A stretch of 64,000 bases of DNA, taken from Xanthobacteraceae bacterium. Its GTDB lineage: Bacteria; Pseudomonadota; Alphaproteobacteria; Rhizobiales; Xanthobacteraceae. The DNA lies in contig JAIENY010000009.1 in assembly GCA_019750915.1 (NCBI GenBank), positions 1 through 64,000 of the forward strand. The letters run 5' to 3'. Below the pieces are notes generated by a model. It saw only the letters and a program-made list of their open reading frames with translations. It was not told the origin of the DNA and did no database searches. Position numbers and translations under genes: made by a program. Positions 47,304-55,408 of this stretch are shown here, one piece after another (positions within the stretch are counted from its first letter, which is position 1; each line of letters starts with the position of its first letter).

Positions 47304-47361
47304 GCAGCACCACGCTAGATCTACCTCTCGCAAAGAAGAAATATCCATTCGGAGACGGAAA

Positions 47362-47805
47362 ATGAGAATAGTCAAAATACTGCTTGCATCGCTTTTGTTG
47401 GGATTGGTGGCAATGCCAGCCGTCGCGCAAGAGAAAACAAAGGTCACACTGTACAGAAATCCGAACTGCGGCTGTTGCCTGGATTATGCTGAGTATTTGC
47501 GCGGTGCAGGTTTCGAAGTCACGGTCGATTCGAAGCAGGATCTCGCGGTGATCCGGAAGCAGTTGCACGTTCCGGAACAATTCGAGGGCTGCCATGTGTC
47601 AGTGATCGGCAAGTATGCCGTCGAAGGCCATGTGTCCGCTGAAGTCATCAAGAAGCTTTTGGCCGAACATCCAGCTATCGTCGGCGTTTCAATACCGGGG
47701 ATGCCCGCGGGGACGCCGGGAATGACCGGCCACAAGACAGGACCGCTTCCGGTCTATGAAATCGGGAGCGATGCCGCGCCCGGGAAGGTCTTTGCGACCG
47801 AGTAG
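47362..47805 (+). CDS. DUF411 periplasmic metal-binding protein
   Basis: The 147-residue product has a Sec signal ending at AVAQE and the DUF411 pattern: YRNPNCGCCLDYAEYLRGAG, FEGCHVSVIGKYAVEGHVSA and IPGMPAGTPGMTG. The Cys cluster and Met-Pro loops are proposed copper ligands. A paralogue is at 27595-28068. It lies between the Tat-exported domain protein and the CcmG-like gene in the copper/redox cluster. Confidence 0.88.
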   Translation: MRIVKILLASLLLGLVAMPAVAQEKTKVTLYRNPNCGCCLDYAEYLRGAGFEVTVDSKQDLAVIRKQLHVPEQFEGCHVSVIGKYAVEGHVSAEVIKKLLAEHPAIVGVSIPGMPAGTPGMTGHKTGPLPVYEIGSDAAPGKVFATE

Positions 47806-47821
47806 AACCGGAGCATCAACG

Positions 47822-48568
47822 ATGCTGGCCATGGGTGAATCCGAGTTAGGTTGGGAGTCCGCTTTACTGGCGATCGCCGCAACGGGCTTACTCCTCGTAT
47901 CGGCCATCTTGGCCGGTATCGTGCTCCTGTTGCGACGGTACTGGCGCTGGCCATCGACAGCATTTGGAATGGAAACAGGCACCCAGCCGGTTCTTGCCAC
48001 ACCCGGCCTTGTTGGTGGCGGTGCGCATGCGGGAATCCGACGGATTGTCCTAATCGCCCCCCTCACGATTTTTCTGGGAGTCGCAGTCGTGCTTGCCTGG
48101 GGGATGACTCGCAACCCCAGCGCGATCCCGTCGGCGCTGATCGGGAAACCGGTACCAGAATTCACGCTGCCGCCGGTCAAGGGCCGCACGCTTGGTCTGG
48201 CTAGTGCCGATCTCAACGGCGAAGTGTCACTAGTGAATGTCTTTGCCTCATGGTGCACCGCTTGCCGGGAAGAGCATCCCATATTCATGCAGTTGAAGGC
48301 CAAGGGTATCGTTGCCATTCATGGGCTCAACTACAAGGACCAGCCCGATGATGCTGCGCGATGGCTCAACACGATGGGCGATCCTTATGCCCGCACCGGT
48401 GCCGACCGCAACGGACGTGTAGCGATCGACTGGGGGGTTTACGGCGTGCCCGAAACCTTCGTCATCACCAAGGATGGCCGTATTGCTTACAAACACATCG
48501 GAGCGGTGACGCCAAAGGTGCTCGAGGACACGATTCTTCCACTGATCCGAAAGCTGCGGCAACCATGA
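47822..48568 (+). CDS. CcmG/DsbE-like membrane thioredoxin with an N-terminal extension
   Basis: The 248-residue product has an extra hydrophobic segment at the N-terminus (about residues 12-36, ending in RRYWRWP), a linker, and a second membrane anchor (about 75-97). A thioredoxin domain of CcmG type follows (PVPEFTLPPV, active site ASWCTACREE at about residue 140, YGVPETFVITKDG). CcmG reduces apocytochrome c or other periplasmic thiols. The N-terminal segment recalls a CcmD-like small protein joined to CcmG. It overlaps the next thioredoxin-like gene by four bases. Target proteins here may include the cytochromes and the SCO protein. Confidence 0.85.
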   Translation: MLAMGESELGWESALLAIAATGLLLVSAILAGIVLLLRRYWRWPSTAFGMETGTQPVLATPGLVGGGAHAGIRRIVLIAPLTIFLGVAVVLAWGMTRNPSAIPSALIGKPVPEFTLPPVKGRTLGLASADLNGEVSLVNVFASWCTACREEHPIFMQLKAKGIVAIHGLNYKDQPDDAARWLNTMGDPYARTGADRNGRVAIDWGVYGVPETFVITKDGRIAYKHIGAVTPKVLEDTILPLIRKLRQP

Positions 48569-49224
48569 TGTCCGTGAAACGATCGCTCGTACGTGGTGTG
48601 GTTCTCTGCTTCGCGGCAACGGTCCTCGTTGTTGCGACATGGACAATTGCGGCGGCACAGGAGCCGAGCAGGCATCTCACGGTCAACGAAAGACCCAAGC
48701 CGCTTGCGGCGATCCAGTTCGAGGACGCCAATGGCCAGTCCCGAAGTCTAACCGATTTTCGCGGCAAGGTGGTGCTCCTCAATATCTGGGCGACCTGGTG
48801 CGTACCGTGCCGCAAGGAGATGCCGACGCTCGACCGGCTGCAGACCAAGTTGGGAGGAACTGACTTCGAGGTGGTGGCGCTGTCGATCGACCGCCGCATG
48901 GATGCGGTACGCAAGTTCTTTGCCGAGATCGGAATTAGAAAGCTTGCGATGTACCTTGACAGTTCGGCAAAGACAACGCGCGACCTGGGAGCGGTAGGCC
49001 TTCCGACGACACTGCTGATCGATCGCGAGGGTCGGGAGATCGGCAGGCTTATCGGACCTGCCGAGTGGGATGCGCCAGAGATCACTGAAGTCATTCGTTG
49101 CGTGATTGCGAGAGATGCCGCGGCGCCGTTCTCGAAAGAATCAAAATTAGCCGCAACGCCACCCTGCGGCAAACGCAGCGTTGGCATTCCAGCCGGTGGC
49201 ACCGATAGCAACAGGCAACCATGA
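48565..49224 (+). CDS. TlpA-like periplasmic thioredoxin
   Basis: The 219-residue product has a signal anchor (about residues 8-31) and a TlpA/ResA-type fold: LNIWATWCVPCRKEMPTLDR with the CxxC site at about residue 78, then VVALSIDRR and GAVGLPTTLLIDREGREIGR with the cis-Pro. TlpA of Bradyrhizobium reduces SCO and CuA-site proteins, and an SCO gene follows 2.3 kb later in this cluster. The start overlaps the preceding stop. The tail after residue 190 is extended, with one extra Cys. Confidence 0.88.
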   Translation: MMSVKRSLVRGVVLCFAATVLVVATWTIAAAQEPSRHLTVNERPKPLAAIQFEDANGQSRSLTDFRGKVVLLNIWATWCVPCRKEMPTLDRLQTKLGGTDFEVVALSIDRRMDAVRKFFAEIGIRKLAMYLDSSAKTTRDLGAVGLPTTLLIDREGREIGRLIGPAEWDAPEITEVIRCVIARDAAAPFSKESKLAATPPCGKRSVGIPAGGTDSNRQP

Positions 49225-49237
49225 AGGAGGAGATCGC

Positions 49238-49672
49238 ATGACGTTACCACGAACCACCGCGACGGCTGAGCCGTCGCTCGGGCGGGATGTACTCAACGCG
49301 GCACGATACTATCTTGGCAACCGATGGGCTCTTCTGGCGCTCGGCAGTCTCGCCGTGATTGCCGGACTATCATTCGGAGGCTGGGGGTGGCTGGTGGCAG
49401 CCGGCCTTGCGCCGGTCATTCTCAGTACGCTGCCTTGCCTGGTGATGTGCGGGTTTGGCGTATGCGCGATGTGCCGGTCCAACAAAGCGCAATCGACAGT
49501 ATCAGGCGATGCGGCGAACTCTGCGACATCGACCGGCGTGCTTGGGGTTGCCAAGATGGACCAGCCAACGGCGAGCGGCTCAAGTTGCTGCCACGGCGTG
49601 GTTGATCAACCTCAATCATCGCAAGTCAAACAGCTTCAGGCACTCAACGAAAGGACAGACTCCCATGCGTAA
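49238..49672 (+). CDS. Small membrane protein, longer relative of the 35532 protein
   Basis: The 144-residue product has two membrane segments (about residues 30-66) with GWGWLVAAGLAPVILSTLPC, Met-Cys and CAMCRS following, then a polar tail with a Cys pair (GSSCCHG). The core matches the protein at 35532-35831. AAGGAGGAGATCGC precedes the ATG at 49238 and decides the start. Its stop overlaps the Met-rich gene by eight bases. In both loci the membrane protein comes first and a Met-rich exported protein second, so they probably work as a pair. Confidence 0.75.
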   Translation: MTLPRTTATAEPSLGRDVLNAARYYLGNRWALLALGSLAVIAGLSFGGWGWLVAAGLAPVILSTLPCLVMCGFGVCAMCRSNKAQSTVSGDAANSATSTGVLGVAKMDQPTASGSSCCHGVVDQPQSSQVKQLQALNERTDSHA

Positions 49673-50105
49673 GATCACAACACCGCTCTTGCTCGCGTTC
49701 ATTGTTGCCGCGAGCGTTTCAACCGCGTCGCCCCTCTACGCCGAGGAAGGGGCGATGCAGAACGAGCACTGCGACATGATGCAAGGCGAGCATGGCGGGA
49801 TGATGCAAGGCCGTCAGGGTGGCATGATGGGTGGGGGCGGGATGATGGGCCAAGGCGGGATGATGGGGGGCGGTCACGGTGGCATGATGGGTCAAGGCGG
49901 CATGATGCAAGGCGGTCACGGCATGATGGGTCAAGGCGAAATGTCGCAAGGCAGCCAGGACGCAATGGTCGGCATGATGAAGCAAATGAGCCAAATGATG
50001 AAACAGATGAGCCAAATGATGGAGCAGCACAACAACATGATGAGCAACAACCAGCCGAAAGACCAGGAAAAGAAGAATGTGCCTGCTGAGCCAGAGAAGA
50101 AGTGA
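49665..50105 (+). CDS. Met/Gly-rich exported protein
   Basis: The 146-residue product has a signal peptide ending near PLYAEE. The mature part holds many repeats of the type GGMMxQ and GMMGGG (residues about 45-95), then MMKQMSQMMKQMSQMMEQHN and a charged tail. Such Met-rich sequences bind Cu(I) with low specificity in the periplasm. The repeats are imperfect at DNA level and coding. It is the partner of the membrane protein overlapping it and a longer relative of the protein at 35240-35500. Confidence 0.8.
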   Translation: MRKITTPLLLAFIVAASVSTASPLYAEEGAMQNEHCDMMQGEHGGMMQGRQGGMMGGGGMMGQGGMMGGGHGGMMGQGGMMQGGHGMMGQGEMSQGSQDAMVGMMKQMSQMMKQMSQMMEQHNNMMSNNQPKDQEKKNVPAEPEKK

Positions 50106-50185
50106 TGCCGATAAAGGCTGGGCGGCGGTCCCGATCGGTACTCAGCCCTCTACTGTGCTGCGACTGAAGCCCATGAGGGATTGCA

Positions 50186-51058
50186 ATGAGACGGCTTAAT
50201 GGTTTTGTACGCGACTTGGGTGCCGCGGCGCTGGTGATTGTGCTCCTTCTCGGGGCCGGGGCAATCCGAACTGCCGGAGCAAATCAGCAAGATGCCGCTG
50301 CCGTTGCTCTGGCCTATGACCGCGGCACTGATGCGCTATTGAAATCGGACGGCCGAACACTTTATCAGAGCGCCGACGGCGGACGAAGCTGGAAAGCGAT
50401 CCGGATTCCCGCTTCCGAGAACGGCCAGATAGCCAGCATCGCACCATCCCCAGCCGCCAAGGGTGTTACCTACGTGGTGGGAAAGGGATTGGGTGTACTG
50501 CGAACCGAGGACGGCGGTAAGAGCTGGATCGAGCGCAACGACGGACTCCCCAGCCGAGATGTTGTCGCTGTCGCAGCACATACCACCGAACCGGAGACCG
50601 TCTACGTTGTCGTATCGGATCACGGCGTGTACCGCAGTCAAGACGCCGGAAGGAACTGGCGTTTGATGGACCGTGGCTCTCAGGGTGGCATCCGTCAGTT
50701 GATCCACTCCGATATGACCGGAAGTATGCAAACTGGCTGGCTGTTCGCTGCGACCGCCAAAGGCGTTCGGCGGACGATGGATTGCTTCTGCCTTTGGCAG
50801 GATGCCGGAAAGCTCGGGACCGAGGCCCGTAGCGTTGCTTACGACCCGAGCCATCCCGATCACTTTTATGCCGTCACCGACAAAGGGCTTTTTCGCAGCA
50901 AGGATGGCGGAGAAAATTGGAGTCAGATGGTTTGGCCGAACGCCAATGCGATTGCAGTCACGTTTGCTCCTTCCAATATCCTCTACGTGATCGACGGGAA
51001 CGGCGCTTTGTTCCGGAGCACGGATGACGGTAACACCTGGACTCGGGTCGATGCGTAG
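50186..51058 (+). CDS. Exported Asp-box (BNR) beta-propeller protein
   Basis: The 290-residue product has a signal anchor (about residues 10-32) and five Asp-box motifs (SADGGRSW, TEDGGKSW, SQDAGRNW, SKDGGENW, STDDGNTW) spaced by about 40-55 residues, as in sialidase/sortilin-type propellers. No catalytic residues of sialidases are evident. A pair CFCLW lies in the middle. Its stop overlaps the next cytochrome gene. In this context it may scaffold periplasmic proteins, as YCF48-like propellers assist photosystem assembly; this is inference. Confidence 0.78.
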   Translation: MRRLNGFVRDLGAAALVIVLLLGAGAIRTAGANQQDAAAVALAYDRGTDALLKSDGRTLYQSADGGRSWKAIRIPASENGQIASIAPSPAAKGVTYVVGKGLGVLRTEDGGKSWIERNDGLPSRDVVAVAAHTTEPETVYVVVSDHGVYRSQDAGRNWRLMDRGSQGGIRQLIHSDMTGSMQTGWLFAATAKGVRRTMDCFCLWQDAGKLGTEARSVAYDPSHPDHFYAVTDKGLFRSKDGGENWSQMVWPNANAIAVTFAPSNILYVIDGNGALFRSTDDGNTWTRVDA

Positions 51059-51506
51059 GGTCGCGATGGGTGTGATGCTTATCGTGGCCGGTCAGACCGT
51101 CGTCGCACGTGCGAATGGTGAAACGCCGGTGCCCGACGTCGACTCGATCAATTCAGGGCGGGCGATCTACGAACAACATTGCGCGTCGTGTCATGGCGCC
51201 AACGCTGAGGGGGCGCCAAATTGGCAGGAACGCGATGCGCTTGGCGAGCTTCCAGCGCCGCCGCACAATGCAGAAGGTCACACCTGGCGGCACTCCGATG
51301 CCGCTCTGTACGAGATGGTGAGCAAGGGTTGGCGCGATCCGTTCAACAAGTCTAAACGAATGACCATGCCAGCCTTCAGCGATGCGCTCACGCCGGAGCA
51401 GATCCGCGCGGTGATTAGCTATCTGAGGACGCTGTGGACTCCCGAGCAACGCCAGTTTCAATCGGACGAGACCCGCGATCATCCCGCGCCGAGCCGGATG
51501 CCCTAG
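51051..51506 (+). CDS. Soluble c-type cytochrome
   Basis: The 151-residue product has a short signal (residues 1-25) and one haem motif, CASCHGANAEG, at about residue 49, with the Met ligand in KRMTMPAFSD. It resembles small class I cytochromes found beside SCO and copper genes. The ATG at 51051 overlaps the propeller gene stop by eight bases. It may accept electrons from the multicopper oxidase or serve the assembly of a copper enzyme. Confidence 0.85.
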   Translation: MRRVAMGVMLIVAGQTVVARANGETPVPDVDSINSGRAIYEQHCASCHGANAEGAPNWQERDALGELPAPPHNAEGHTWRHSDAALYEMVSKGWRDPFNKSKRMTMPAFSDALTPEQIRAVISYLRTLWTPEQRQFQSDETRDHPAPSRMP

Positions 51507-51537
51507 CCCTCGATTATCGCAAGGACAATCGATTCTT

Positions 51538-52164
51538 ATGAGAAGCCTACGCAAATTTCTGATTATCGTCGCTCTCGCTATCGCAACGTCTGTTGCGATA
51601 GCTTGGGCGTGGCGGACCATTAGCCCGGTGACGCCATCGTTACCAAAACCAACAACGTCCGGTACCCCTCTCATTGGCGGCCCGTTCACGCTCGTTGCAA
51701 CGAATGGCGAAGTCGTCAGCGAGAAAACCTATCTGGGCAAGTGGGCCCTCATTTTCTTCGGTTACACATTTTGCCCGGATGTTTGTCCGACGACGCTCAA
51801 CAACATGACCGTGGCGCTCGAGAAGCTCGGTTCGGATGCGGTCAAGATCCAGCCCATGTTCATTACCATCGATCCCGCGCGCGATACGCGGGACGTCTTG
51901 AGCGAGTACCTAAAATCGTTTGACTCACGGATCCTCGGGTTGACGGGCACTCAGGCGCAGATCGATCGCGTCGTCAAGGAATACCGTATCTACGTCGCGC
52001 AACAGAAGTCAGGGACCGATGACAGGGATTATCTCGTCTCGCACAGCGGTTACCTCTATCTGATGAGTCCCACGGGAAAATTCGTGAGCGTCATCCAGGG
52101 CAGCGAGGATGGCGAAGCGATCGCCAGCTGGCTGCGCAAGGAAATATCACGTTCAAGACAGTAA
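51538..52164 (+). CDS. SCO1/SenC family copper chaperone
   Basis: The 208-residue product has an N-terminal anchor (about residues 7-26) and the SCO fold. The copper ligands are Cys-Pro-Asp-Val-Cys-Pro in GYTFCPDVCPTTL and the distant His in YLVSHSGYLYL. FITIDPARDTRDVL is conserved. SCO proteins deliver copper to the CuA site of cytochrome oxidase or act as thiol reductants. A PCuAC gene and a Cox11-like gene follow, a full oxidase copper-loading set, yet no oxidase subunit is encoded nearby. Confidence 0.92.
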   Translation: MRSLRKFLIIVALAIATSVAIAWAWRTISPVTPSLPKPTTSGTPLIGGPFTLVATNGEVVSEKTYLGKWALIFFGYTFCPDVCPTTLNNMTVALEKLGSDAVKIQPMFITIDPARDTRDVLSEYLKSFDSRILGLTGTQAQIDRVVKEYRIYVAQQKSGTDDRDYLVSHSGYLYLMSPTGKFVSVIQGSEDGEAIASWLRKEISRSRQ

Positions 52165-52176
52165 CGGAGAAATGAG

Positions 52177-52686
52177 ATGAAGCTCACATACAAACTGATT
52201 GGTGCGTTGGCGGTTGCGTTGTCCGTCAGCGGTCAGGTGGAAGCGCAAACGGCGGACGCCAATACGATTGCTGTCGAGCACGTGTGGGCGCGCGCGACAC
52301 CGGCAGGAGCGAAGGCTGGCGCGGTGTACATGACTGTGGTCAACAAAAGTGCGATCCCGGATCGCCTGCTAGGTGCGACAACGCCAGTGGCAGACAAGGT
52401 CCAGTTTCACAGCGTTAGCGAGGCAAACGGTGTTTCCAGTATGCGTGAGCTGCCTGCGATGGATATTCCACCCGGCGCGAAAGTCATCCTAAAGCCCGGT
52501 GATACGCATGCGATGCTGGTCGGACTGAAACAACCGTTGAAGGAAGGCCAGACTATCCCGCTGACCCTGGATTTCGAAAAGGCCGGCAAAGTCAACGTGG
52601 CAGCTTCCGTTGCGAAGGTTGGCGCCATGCAAGGCGGGAGTATGGGATCGATGGCGCACGGGGCTGACAAGCCGATGAAGAAATGA
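52177..52686 (+). CDS. PCu(A)C periplasmic copper chaperone
   Basis: The 169-residue product has a signal peptide ending near VEAQT and the PCuAC copper site: a first His-x-x-x motif (QFHSVSEANGVSSM) and a second His-x-Met (GDTHAMLVGL) with the family spacing. The C-terminal tail adds Met, His and Lys (MQGGSMGSMAHGADKPM). It passes Cu(I) to SCO and the CuA site in oxidase assembly. It overlaps the Cox11-cytochrome fusion by four bases. Confidence 0.92.
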   Translation: MKLTYKLIGALAVALSVSGQVEAQTADANTIAVEHVWARATPAGAKAGAVYMTVVNKSAIPDRLLGATTPVADKVQFHSVSEANGVSSMRELPAMDIPPGAKVILKPGDTHAMLVGLKQPLKEGQTIPLTLDFEKAGKVNVAASVAKVGAMQGGSMGSMAHGADKPMKK

Positions 52687-53657
52687 GCGACGATCGAGCA
52701 GCGAAAGTATCGATGATGAATCTCACGCGACGGAGAAATTTGAGGGTCGTTGTGCCGGCCATTGGCGTCATCGGCATCATGCTTGGCGTCGTTGCATATT
52801 CGCCAACGCTTTACCGACTGTTCTGTGCAGCAACCGGCTATGGGGGCACGACGCAAAGGGTTGACTCCGACATGAACGCTATCTCAGGTCGTGTCATTAC
52901 CGTGCGGTTCGATAGCAATGTTGCGCCAGGCCTGCCCTGGCGTTTTGAGCCGGTGCAGCGCGAAGTGAAAGTCCGTCTCGGGGAGCAGCAGCTTGTATCC
53001 TTCACAGCCGAAAATCTCACGGATCAGGCTATCGTTGGGCATGCCACGTTTAACGTAACGCCTCAGACTACGGGTATCTACTTCAATAAGATCCAATGTT
53101 TCTGCTTTGACGAGGAGCGTCTCAACGCACATCAGAAGGTCGATATGCCCGTCGTCTTCTTCGTCGACCCGGCGTTAGCCAGCGATCCCGATACGCGCGA
53201 TGTCGATGCCATTACGCTGTCATATACGTTCTTTCGCTCTGTCAAGCCGGAGAACGCCAAAGATCTTTCGCGCTTCGTTGCCAGTGCCGAACCTGACCCA
53301 GTTCGCGGGCAGGCGCTCTTCAGCGAAAGGTGCGCTTCGTGCCATGCACTTGGCGCCAACAAGACAGGACCGATGCTTGGCGGCGTGTTTGAACGCAAGG
53401 CCGGCTCTGCTGCCGGTTATAAATATTCGCCTGCGCTGGCCAATACCAGTCTTAGCTGGTCCGCTGACAATCTCGATCGCTGGCTGACCGATCCTCGCAA
53501 ATTCATCGCTGGCGTGAGAATGCCGGCGCGCGTTGTAGATGCGGCGTCCCGGAGAGACATCATTGCCTACCTGGAAAAGGCAACCCGCGAGACGAGTGCC
53601 CGATCACAATCGAGATCGGTTGCGCAGGGTTCAACAGATCAGCATCGGAAAGAATGA
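52683..53657 (+). CDS. Cox11 (CtaG)-cytochrome c fusion protein
   Basis: The 324-residue product joins two known modules. Residues 1-200 are Cox11/CtaG: a membrane helix (about 20-42), the FCAATGYGGTT signature, and the copper-binding CFCF motif at C139 and C141. Residues 205-300 are a class I cytochrome c with CASCH at 217-221, GPMLGGVFERKAG and the Met ligand in GVRMPA (M280). Cox11 inserts copper into the CuB site of oxidase subunit I. A haem domain attached to it could supply or remove electrons during Cu(I) transfer. The frame is continuous with no sign of an error. It is coupled to the PCuAC gene. Confidence 0.9.
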   Translation: MSDDRAAKVSMMNLTRRRNLRVVVPAIGVIGIMLGVVAYSPTLYRLFCAATGYGGTTQRVDSDMNAISGRVITVRFDSNVAPGLPWRFEPVQREVKVRLGEQQLVSFTAENLTDQAIVGHATFNVTPQTTGIYFNKIQCFCFDEERLNAHQKVDMPVVFFVDPALASDPDTRDVDAITLSYTFFRSVKPENAKDLSRFVASAEPDPVRGQALFSERCASCHALGANKTGPMLGGVFERKAGSAAGYKYSPALANTSLSWSADNLDRWLTDPRKFIAGVRMPARVVDAASRRDIIAYLEKATRETSARSQSRSVAQGSTDQHRKE

Positions 53658-53669
53658 CGAGGGGTTCGG

Positions 53670-54464
53670 ATGACACAAAGATTTTGGACAGGGCGCCGTG
53701 TCGCTTGGTTGGTTTTGCCGCTTGTTCTGGTGAGTGCGGCCGCTGCATGGCTTGCTTTCGATCCCGGATTCCGCCGACAGCAGACCGCGAATCTCTCGAC
53801 AGGCGCGCCGAACGACGAATTTGAACGTCGCGTGCATGACTATCTGATGGCTCACCCTGACGTTATCATGCAGTCTGTCAATCAACTTGAGGCGCGTCAA
53901 CGCGCCAAAGACGAGACCGAAGTTCAGGCGATTGTCAAAAGCCGCGCAGACGAGATTTTTCGTGATGCGGCCACCCCGGTGAGCGGGAATGTCGATGGGG
54001 ACATCACTCTTGTGGAATTCTTTGACTATAACTGCCCCTATTGTCGCCAGGTCGCGTCAGTCGTGACCAAGGCCGAGGAATCCGATCCAAAACTGCGCGT
54101 GGCTTACAAGGAGTTCCCGATTCTGGGGCCAAACTCGATCGTTGCTGCCAAAGCGGCACTCGCGGCCAACAAACAAGGCAAGTATGTTGCGTTCCATAGG
54201 GCGCTCTATGAGGTGCACGGCGCGGTTGATTCAGGAAAGGTCAAGGAGGTCGCCGCCGCGGTGGGACTGGATATGGATCGTCTCAACGCCGACATGAAAG
54301 ACCCTGCAATTGAGGCGCTGATTGCCAAGAACTTTGCATTGGCTCAGGCGCTCCGCATCAACGGCACGCCAGGCTTTGTTGTAGGTGATCAGATTCTGCG
54401 CGGTGCGACCGATCTGAAGACCCTACAGACGATGATTCGTACAGCGCGAGAGCATCGGCAATGA
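53670..54464 (+). CDS. DsbA-family thiol oxidoreductase (ScsC-like)
   Basis: The 264-residue product has a membrane anchor or signal (about residues 12-28), a helical N-terminal segment typical of ScsC-type proteins (FERRVHDYLMAHPDVIMQSV), and a DsbA fold with the CPYC active site in FFDYNCPYCRQVASV at about residue 121, and the cis-Pro in INGTPGFVVGD. ScsC-type proteins confer copper tolerance as disulfide isomerases or reductases. The following CcdA-like gene could keep it reduced. Confidence 0.9.
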   Translation: MTQRFWTGRRVAWLVLPLVLVSAAAAWLAFDPGFRRQQTANLSTGAPNDEFERRVHDYLMAHPDVIMQSVNQLEARQRAKDETEVQAIVKSRADEIFRDAATPVSGNVDGDITLVEFFDYNCPYCRQVASVVTKAEESDPKLRVAYKEFPILGPNSIVAAKAALAANKQGKYVAFHRALYEVHGAVDSGKVKEVAAAVGLDMDRLNADMKDPAIEALIAKNFALAQALRINGTPGFVVGDQILRGATDLKTLQTMIRTAREHRQ

Positions 54465-54495
54465 CGAGGACGAAACCCGACGGTTTTGACAAGTG

Positions 54496-55233
54496 ATGGA
54501 AAGTTCGGTTGCTGCGACTTCAGCCGTCTTTATTGCGGGCGTCATTTCGTTCTTGTCGCCTTGCGTCCTGCCGTTGGTGCCCGGTTACGTGTCGTACATT
54601 GCCGGGCAATCGATGCCGGATTCGAGCGCGTCGCGAGCGCTGGTCGTGCGAGCACGTGCGCTTGCCCTGAGTACCTGCTTTGTGCTGGGATTCGCGACAA
54701 TTTTCGTAATCCTAGGTGCAAGCGCAACGGCTCTCGGCCAAGCGCTCATCTCTTATCGCTACGAGCTGAATCTGATTGGCGGGCTGGTCGTGATTGGCTT
54801 TGGCCTTTTTGCGACCGGACTGCTGCGTCCTTTCTGGCTTCAGCGTGATTTCAGGTTTGATATTGTGCTTCCGGGCGGCCGCCCGGTCGCCGCCTATCTC
54901 CTAGGAATGGCATTCGCGTTTGGCTGGACTCCCTGCATTGGTCCCATGCTTGGCGCGATCCTCACGGTAAGTGCAGCCTCGGCCACGGTTGCCGAAGGGG
55001 TGAAGCTTCTTGCTGTGTATTCGCTCGGGCTTGGTCTGCCGTTTTTATTGGTGGCCTTGTTTACGGGCGGGCTGTTGGCAAGGCTCAAGTCGATCGGTCG
55101 TGTCGGCCGGATCCTTCAGATTGTCGCGGGAAGCATCATGGTCCTCATGGGCGTGGCGATTATAACCGGCCAGCTTTCGACGTTTTCATTCTGGCTGTTG
55201 GAAACCTTTCCGCTGTTGTCCACCATAGGATGA
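54496..55233 (+). CDS. ccdA: CcdA-like membrane thiol transporter
   Basis: The 245-residue product has six membrane segments and the CcdA signature: VISFLSPCVLPLVPGYVSYI with the first Cys in TM1, and AFAFGWTPCIGPMLGAIL with the second. It moves reducing power from cytoplasmic thioredoxin to periplasmic partners such as CcmG, TlpA or ScsC-like proteins, all encoded in this cluster. ATG 54496 is preferred; a GTG at 54493 precedes it directly. Confidence 0.92.
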   Translation: MESSVAATSAVFIAGVISFLSPCVLPLVPGYVSYIAGQSMPDSSASRALVVRARALALSTCFVLGFATIFVILGASATALGQALISYRYELNLIGGLVVIGFGLFATGLLRPFWLQRDFRFDIVLPGGRPVAAYLLGMAFAFGWTPCIGPMLGAILTVSAASATVAEGVKLLAVYSLGLGLPFLLVALFTGGLLARLKSIGRVGRILQIVAGSIMVLMGVAIITGQLSTFSFWLLETFPLLSTIG

Positions 55234-55408
55234 GCGACAAGTTTTCAACAGGGTCGCGATGCTTCGAGTTGTTTGATCTTGCCAAGGTTGCAAGCCGACT
55301 GGGTCGGTATCGTTGACGGAATTGTGCATCGCACTCGCGTCCGGCCTTGCCACCTCGTCAACGCCAATTAGGTGGCGCTCAGCCGAGCGTTTTTGCTATC
55401 CTATCGAT

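Noticed and set aside
49780-49980. Repetitive DNA resembling a tandem repeat or CRISPR-like array
   Set aside because: The repeats are imperfect, in frame, and encode Met/Gly-rich protein with a signal peptide; no regular spacers are present. No CRISPR array was seen anywhere in the window.
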